Source: Dryococelus australis (lineage: Eukaryota > Arthropoda > Insecta > Phasmatodea > Phasmatidae). Taken from it: DNA of 64,000 bases. The stretch is from contig CM056994.1 in the NCBI GenBank assembly GCA_029891345.1, forward strand, positions 137,646,457 to 137,710,456, read 5' to 3'. Under the pieces are notes generated by a model. The model saw only the letters and a list, made by a program, of their open reading frames with translations. It was not told the origin of the DNA and did not search any database. Numbering within the stretch: position 1 is the first letter of the stretch; each line of letters starts with the position of its first letter. A program made the translations under genes and the position numbers. Below, in pieces: positions 57,590 to 64,000 of the stretch.

Positions 57590-57672
57590 GCTATTTAGCT
57601 CAAATGATTAGCACTTACCAACATGGCCTAAAGTAGCAGCCAATCATATTGCGGGATTTGAACCTGCTGACT
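57590..57672 (+). other. tRNA-like sequence (SINE head)
   Basis: TTAGCTCAAATGATTAGCAC (A box) and GCGGGATTTGAACCTG (B box), spaced as in a tRNA. The body beyond 57,672 is not recognisable. Confidence 0.5.
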
Positions 57673-59345
57673 AATCGTAAGAAAAGACCTACAAAAACCT
57701 CCTAATGAACAACTTCCAATTGCCTAATGAATTATAAGCTTAGAATAAGTGGTATCAAAGTGGCGATACAAAATATTCAAATCCCAGAATCAGATACAAA
57801 CTGGAGACCAAAAATAAAATAATATAACATTTAAATACAATAATAAAATCTCCCTGAACCATCTAATTTAAACATATATGTGTTCCATCGGTACGTCTCA
57901 AGTTAGAAATCCTATCCAGGAAAAAATAAAATAAAAATTAATGAACATAATAATTTAATATTTATACACATCAAATATCACGTAGGTGAACAGTGTGAAA
58001 ATATATTAATTAAATAAATTTTTTTAATGACGTATTTATAATTTGTGGGTGGTACAGATGCACCGCCTATTTTTTACACAAAGATGAAAAACCGCATGCC
58101 AAAAAAATCGTCATACATTCTAGCACATGTAAGAATAAAACATTGTAATACTAAAAAAGTTAAAGGTGTAATGTCTCTCACACTCATTTCTCATAGTCTG
58201 TCGCCTGTTTTGGATATAAGAAGTTTATTTACAAATGAAAACAAACACATAATCTTACAGTTTCAAACAAGAAAACAAAACCAAACATTTCCTTACATTG
58301 TGGAAATCTCATCAAGTAAAAGCATGACTGGTCGGTGCTAGAGCAATAGCTTTTTTTTTTTTTTCAGTGCCGTTATTTCGTTGTTTTTTTTATTCCTCTC
58401 AAACCATGGCACAAATATCATGATCCTGGCTACAAAAAGAAAAGGCGCAAAATCTGCACAACAGGCTCAGCAATCTGCACCTGCCTCGGCCGTCTTCGCC
58501 CAAAGAGAGGGCGAGCACTTCTCAGTCATTGGTGAGCAGGCGGTCAACACAGGCGTGTTGCGGGGCCTTGTTGCATCGTAGCAGTGGAAACATCGCTGCA
58601 AATGTGTGTACCCCACACAACTGCACTTATTTTTCGGAAGCTGCACTACAACAGAATCAAGCACTGCACTGCGAAAATTTGTTAAAATTCACAAGCCGTA
58701 TGTTTTGCCTGCGTGTGTTATTGTCTTCAGCTGTGGGTGTACTGCGTGTCTTCACTTGCGTACTCACTATGTTTAGGCGAACTGATGTTGAAGTTAACAC
58801 AAAGGCACAAACACTTCCACAAAAATAAAACACTCTCTACCAGTTCGGTGTTAACTTGATCGAAACTAAGGTATTTATACATACATTTAAAGACCACTAC
58901 AAATGTGACTATTCCGAAGTCAAGCAATAGGAATATAAGACAAATATCAACATTCCTGGGAAAATATATGATCAACTATGTGCACAACAATAGATACTTT
59001 TCCGCACGAAAACTTTAGGCATTTTTATAGAAGAAGAAACAAACACAGTTGCTAAAACTTTGAGCAACATACAGCAAATCACTTGAGACATACAATAGAA
59101 AACTCTACGACAATCCTAATTATTATCGGTATCAACCATGCTGCATCAAAACATAACATGTAATAACAATGGAACTCGGTACCACCCAACTGGAATACAT
59201 ATGAGAAGACTCCATTAACCATAATGGATGAGGCCAAACTCGACGATTACTGAATGGACCACAGTACATTCACTTCTCTCTAGAGTGCTTATGTGCTATT
59301 TTATATAGAACTTAATTCTTTATGTCGTTTTAAAAAAAGCCTTCG
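57673..59345. other. No gene recognised; GC-richer patch at 58,430-58,840
   Basis: T15 run near 58,349. The patch keeps ORFs open on both strands (58,381-58,581 and 58,529-58,828 plus; 58,467-58,664 minus). It lies on the 3' side of the gypsy pol, so part could be LTR or 3' flank, but no repeat partner lies in the window to prove it. Confidence 0.35.
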
Positions 59346-59348
59346 GGC

Positions 59349-59351
<3 letters not shown>

Positions 59352-59386
<35 letters not shown>
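59352..59386. repeat. (CT)n microsatellite
   Basis: About 17 CT units. Confidence 0.95.
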
Positions 59387-59388
<2 letters not shown>

Positions 59389-59809
59389 CTCTTTGTTACA
59401 GAATCTTTAGGTGGAGCAGCAATCCAGACCGAGTTAGTGAATGTCTTTGAAAGTGCGGTGGAGGCAGGTTAGCTACAACTACAGACAGGTTTAGCTCGAT
59501 TCTTTACATTAGGAGTTACAACTTTTCATAGTGCTTGCGATGAACTGTTTACTTCATCACTTCATGGTTCTTAACACCGACAACAATAATCTTCCTTCCT
59601 AGCAGGGACATGACTTAGCCTTCTTTGACAGCACATGGTGCTCGGCTCAAAACATAAGCAACTTGGGAGGTACTTATAGACTTACAGCACGGTAGTTCAG
59701 GGGCAGCATAGCTTCCAGGCTAGCACAGTTACTTACTGCTTTACATGGAATCAGCCCCCTACCAAGCGAGAGTTTTTAATATAGTTTATGCCGTAGTCGA
59801 CTGATGTTC

Positions 59810-62800
59810 CTAAAAGCTTCTGTCGGCTTCCTCCACAAATCGCTGCGCTGAACAATTCCTGTTACTTGAGTGGTAAATGCAGAGCACAGTTATATTAAAC
59901 CTTGCTACCAGGTGACTCGTAGTTGGCACTACTAACTCATAGCAATTTTTTAAGACTTCCTGCTTCACTTCATATAGACCTTCGTATATAGCCATTAAAT
60001 TCCCTGAAATTTAATTTCAATGCTGGCTCACATTACTTGCAGCGAAGCGCAATAATTTACCATATATTAATGAATGGATTTTAGACTTTTAAGTACGTTT
60101 AACTCTTCTCTCAGCTGCTAAATGAAATCTTCTGCAAAAATTTCCTGATTTCCTTATGCAAATTCTCGGCATGGGCTTCAATTTCCTGTGATATCCTTGG
60201 GCTCTCTGACAAATTATCGGGGTCAAATGTCACTGAACACCGGCCCAATAGAAATTCCCATGGCATCAAAATTGTAGACTTGTGTAGTGTATGATTAAGT
60301 ACATACGGAATTATTGAAACTTTGTCTCACCATCCTTGTGGAGTATGGAGGAAAATGCATATGATATTGGCCAGACTATGCATACATATTTCGATGGGTT
60401 TTCCCTGGGTGGGGAATGGCTGTGGTGGTCAGAATAACTCTGTGGGCTCTTAGACCTTCTTGCCATATGCATCCTGCAAATTGGTAGCCCTTGTCAGATC
60501 AAAAACACACAGGTTTTCCGACTTGTTTGATGAATAATTCAGACTAATTTAAAACGGTTTTCGCATTGCCCTTGACAATTAAGTACAGCTTTGTAAATTT
60601 CGAAAATATGTCAATCAAGACGAAAATGAAAATCATGCCAGATTTAGATCCTGGTAGCAGCCCAAACAAATCTATGGATACTAAATCCAATGGATTCTCT
60701 GGAAGAATTGGTTGCTATTAGTCCACCAAATTTTTTGTGGGTTTTTACACCGCTGGCACAGATAACATGCTCTTAGTGTCCCAGTTACTAGCTTGAGACA
60801 TTTTTTCAGAAAAACTGCCTCCTTAGTGCCTTGTATGTTTTGTGGATACCTAGATATCCAATCAATTCGTGGGTATCAGTAAATAGTTTCAGTTTCAAAA
60901 TGGCAGGAACTACGATTTTACACTTGTCGTCAAACTCAGTTCAGTGACGACTGTGCTGGAATAAATCTCCATCAGAATTGATGACAAAAATAATTCTATA
61001 GTGGATGTTTACTAGGTACTTTTTGATGTTTTGTTATCACAATGCTACAAAACTTATCACTTCGTTGATACTCCAAAATATTTATTAATATTTTCTGTGC
61101 TCTTAATGACGTCTCTGGCATCCTCTCAGTTGGTGCTGCTAAAAATTCGTGACGTTTGCTATAAATGCTCTACGGTGTTTCATTACGTATGGATCTAAGA
61201 TAATCCACTGCAATGTTGTCAGTGGCCTCGATATTTTGAAAACCAAGGTCAAACTCCTGTATTAGTAATGACCGTTGGGTCAACCTGCTGCTAAAATTTC
61301 TTACAGTACTGAGACTTAACAAGGCCTGATGATCCTTTTGGAGATGTTCTCTTAGCTACAAATTCCTGAACTGTTGCAGTGCCCACACTCAACTAAACAT
61401 TTCCTTTTCTGTCAATGTGTAATATTTCTTCTGCTTTATTTAGTATGTGGCTCGCCATAGCAACCATTTTCTCGACACTTTCTGGGTCTAAATGGGTGAG
61501 TTTATCACTTTGTGAGTAATTTGTAGCATCCGTATACAAAAAATTGGTGGCACCTTGGACTGGATGGTGAAGAACATTGTAGAATAAAAATGTTTCTATC
61601 ACCGCTTCAAATGATTGCTGCCTCTATTCGGTCAAATTCCAGTCGACATCCTTCCGCAGAAGTTCAAAGAGTAGTAAATAAAATTCAGCCACTTTGTCTG
61701 AGTAATTAGGGTATAAACCTATGACAGCAAGAAATTGTATACACTGTTTAATACACTTAGGTGCCGGAAAATTAGTAATGATCACTAGTTTGTCTGGCGC
61801 TGTGCGGATGCCTTCGGGCGTAAGAATGTGGCCAAGAAAGGCACTTTTCCCTGCAAAAGAATGACTTTTTTAGCTTGACAACCATACCCGCTTTGACCCG
61901 CTTTCTGAGCACTACTTGCAAATGTTCCAAATGTGCTTCAAAAGTGGTTTACACGATTAGGATGTCATGTATGTAATATTGTTCAAAGTCAGCACACTCT
62001 TCGTCAAACTGATACAACGGGTAAACACAGCCACCATGTTGCATAAAACAAATGGCAGGACCTCGAAACCGAATTGTTGATTGTGTAACAAGAATGCAGT
62101 AAACTGCAGCGATTCTTCCCTGAGCAGTACTTACCAGTATCCATCCCTCAAGTCAATTGTAGACTTAAACTTTACGTCAATACACAGCCTTAGTAATTCC
62201 TTAGTCGGCCTAGCACTTTCGCGCTATGTGGTCGTTATTTTATTCAATTAACGTGCGTCTAGGCGTAACCTGAGAGAACCATCTTTATTCCTTAAGCAAA
62301 CCATTGGGTAGCAATACTGACTTGAAAAAGTTTAATTATTTCCTAGGATAACATAGTGCTGAAGTATTCCTCGGCTTCTTTGACATACGTAGCCGGTATC
62401 GGGTAACTTTTGCAATGAAAGTACTCTCCAGACTCTATCTTGATATCAGCCATAAACAGATTATTACTTCCGAGCTATTCGAAAAAGATGTGCCGGTGTG
62501 CGAATAACATCTGTTCAAGTAAACATATCGCCTCGTTGCTAACAGTTGTTATGTTATCCATTGCCTGAATAATTTCTTCCTGGATATCTATCGCAATTCT
62601 TTGCGACGACATGCAGCTGACAGACAACCTTGTCTGAACACTTCCATCTGTCCTGTGTGGTTACTGCGCTTTCCTTACTATCGTTGGTTCGCACTAACCA
62701 ACCCCTACAATCTAAACTGATTTTGTAGAGAGTCAAAAATTCAATTCTTAATAATACTGGATTAGTCAGGCCCTTTATCACCAATGCCATTATTGCCTTA

Positions 62801-63010
62801 ATTCTTCCCTGATTTTCGATAATCACTAATACTTGTCTACTGACAATATGACTTTATTTTGCAGTTGCTCCTATTATCATCAATCTAGAAATTCTCAAAA
62901 CAGGTAGTTTGCATCCTGTGATTAAAATCTTTTCCACAAACTTTTCTGCCACACAACTCTTTTCTGATCCGCTGTCTAATAAACATGGAACCTGCAATCC
63001 ACATACTGTC
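59810..63010 (-). pseudogene. Ty3/gypsy retrotransposon pol remnant
   Basis: Minus-strand pol in the usual gypsy order. Retropepsin: VPCLLDSGSEKSC (62,961-62,981 for LLDSGSE). Reverse transcriptase 62,460-61,650: YFHCKSYPIPATY, STIDLRDGYW, LPFVLCNMVAVFTRC; the catalytic Y-x-D-D is YIHD (61,964-61,975), so one Asp is lost; then FLGHILTPEGIRTAPDKL. RNase H 61,602-61,393: HHPVQGATNFLYTDATNY. Integrase: zinc region near 60,900-60,720 (THELIGYLGIHKTYKALRR, CYLCQRCK), core D in DLVSIDLFGLLPG (about 60,660-60,690), SDKGYQF near 60,490. The tail ends in LYEVKQEVLKNCYEL at 59,810-59,995. Many stops and frame changes. LTRs and primer-binding site not seen; a purine-rich GGTAGGGGGC (minus, about 59,755) could be the polypurine tract. 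Confidence 0.9.
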
Positions 63011-64000
63011 AATCTCAGCTCTTCACATAACGTTTCCTGTACATTGGCGCATTGTCTGATGGATGATACAAAATAAATTCTCTGACCATTTCACCTAACA
63101 GAATCATGTTAATAAGTACATCAGCTAGATCTCTTAGCTCAATCCTGTTTTTTTTTTCTAAATGGCAATCAAATTTTTGGCCCCTGGTTATCATTAACGG
63201 TGAACTGAGCCAATATACCTAGCTTGAGCTGAAACAGCCGCATTCGGCTACCTCCAGCCAATTAACGGCGGCGCAGGAGTGAACTCTGGAATGCATTGAT
63301 GTAGAGGTGTTTGATTAACAAAATACCCACCTCGCAGCTGATTTAGATAACCTGAGTTTCCTTGACTGTATACAACCCCTATGGTTTGTCGCGAGTAATC
63401 TACTTGAAGCGCATCTACCCTTATGTTTTGACCTTCCTTTTCTTTGACTCAGTTTGTGCGAACTGGACGTTCCTGGCTGTACATGACTGCTGGATATTTA
63501 CTGGTTCTTTCTAACCGGTGGATGTTCGGCCAATGACTTAGGTGACCCCATGCCTCGGTCCTATTTCAAACTTTTTCCTTCTGAGTCCCTTTTGTCATCG
63601 CGGTTCCCACAGTTTCCAACTGTGGCCAATTTTAATGAGAGCACCCAGTGTGGTCGAAAACTAAAAAAGTCGGATGTCTTTACTAAGTGCTATACGCGTG
63701 CCGAGTGTGGCGAGATTCGGTTTACAGGTTCAAACTTCCTTCGAAATTTGCTTTGTTTTCTTACCATGCAAAAGCATCAGGTGCAAAGGAATGCGACGAT
63801 ATTTCTCAGCCCAAAGTCGCTCTACCCCACAATCTTCAAAATTCAAATTTACCTCCAAAAATTTCCAGCGAAACCATATTTGATCTAGCCTCCGACATGA
63901 ATTCTGCTTGTCAATGTTCAGACTTAATACACTTTTAGTCATTTTTTCTGTTCCATCTCTCTCGCGTGACGTCACAAACTCTTCATCGGTTAACATCGCA
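63011..64000 (-). pseudogene. Probable gag or gag-pol junction of the gypsy element
   Basis: This lies directly upstream of protease on the minus strand and runs off the window. The 88-codon minus ORF at 63,730-63,996 and the overlapping plus ORFs (63,550-63,938) show no clear zinc knuckle or capsid motif. Assignment rests on position only. Confidence 0.35.

Noticed and set aside
58381..58828. Small Ala/Gln-rich protein gene
   Set aside because: Plus and minus frames are both open in a GC-rich patch, next to a T15 run and near a retrotransposon 3' side; more likely LTR or flank sequence.
1..64000. CRISPR array or bacterial operon
   Set aside because: No evenly spaced direct repeats with unique spacers, no closely packed same-strand genes, and intron and SINE features point to a eukaryote.

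Overview
The window looks like nuclear DNA from an arthropod, most likely an insect with a large, repeat-rich genome. It holds many decayed transposons, several tRNA-derived SINEs, AT-rich intergenic DNA and long microsatellites. There is no bacterial-style gene packing. I found no intact host gene; almost every coding signal I can name belongs to a mobile element and is broken. The species cannot be fixed from the sequence alone.

Layout. 0-1.3 kb: a Ty1/copia pol remnant split by a SINE. 2.5-3.7 kb: tandem ~280-bp repeats on the minus strand. 4-10 kb: mostly unassigned AT-rich DNA, one unrecognised ORF and a CT-rich tract. 10.4-20.0 kb: a large inverted repeat. Its 2.4-kb outer arms (10,443-12,860 and 17,525-19,965) each carry a tRNA-like tip and a broken zinc-finger gene of Polinton/Maverick type. 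Shorter inner arms flank a 31-bp minisatellite. 20.0-23.6 kb: a Polinton-type integrase remnant and, on the opposite strand, a long reading frame of unknown family broken by a few stops. 23.6-34 kb: SINEs, a short hAT element with 8-bp target duplication, a Tc1-like element split by a SINE, and one candidate TATA promoter. 34.7-38 kb: a small duplication, then very AT-rich DNA with decayed coding traces.

38.4-47.6 kb is a transposon nest: an element with terminal inverted repeats and tRNA-like pieces; a pogo/Tigger-like element with psq, CENP-B, DDE and PHD-like parts; and a second array of the ~280-bp repeat on the plus strand. That array is interrupted by a 3-kb IS630/mariner-type element, which itself contains a complete-length Tc1-like element. 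47.9-50.3 kb is AT-rich and contains what looks like the tail of another Polinton-type integrase. 50.3-59 kb holds repeats (213-bp units, TA modules, a poly(A) retrocopy) and unassigned DNA. 59.8-64 kb is a decayed Ty3/gypsy pol on the minus strand.

The genes do not form a pathway. The useful biology is the order of insertions, the mirrored structure at 10-20 kb, and the Polinton-like pieces at 11, 18, 20-21 and 48 kb.
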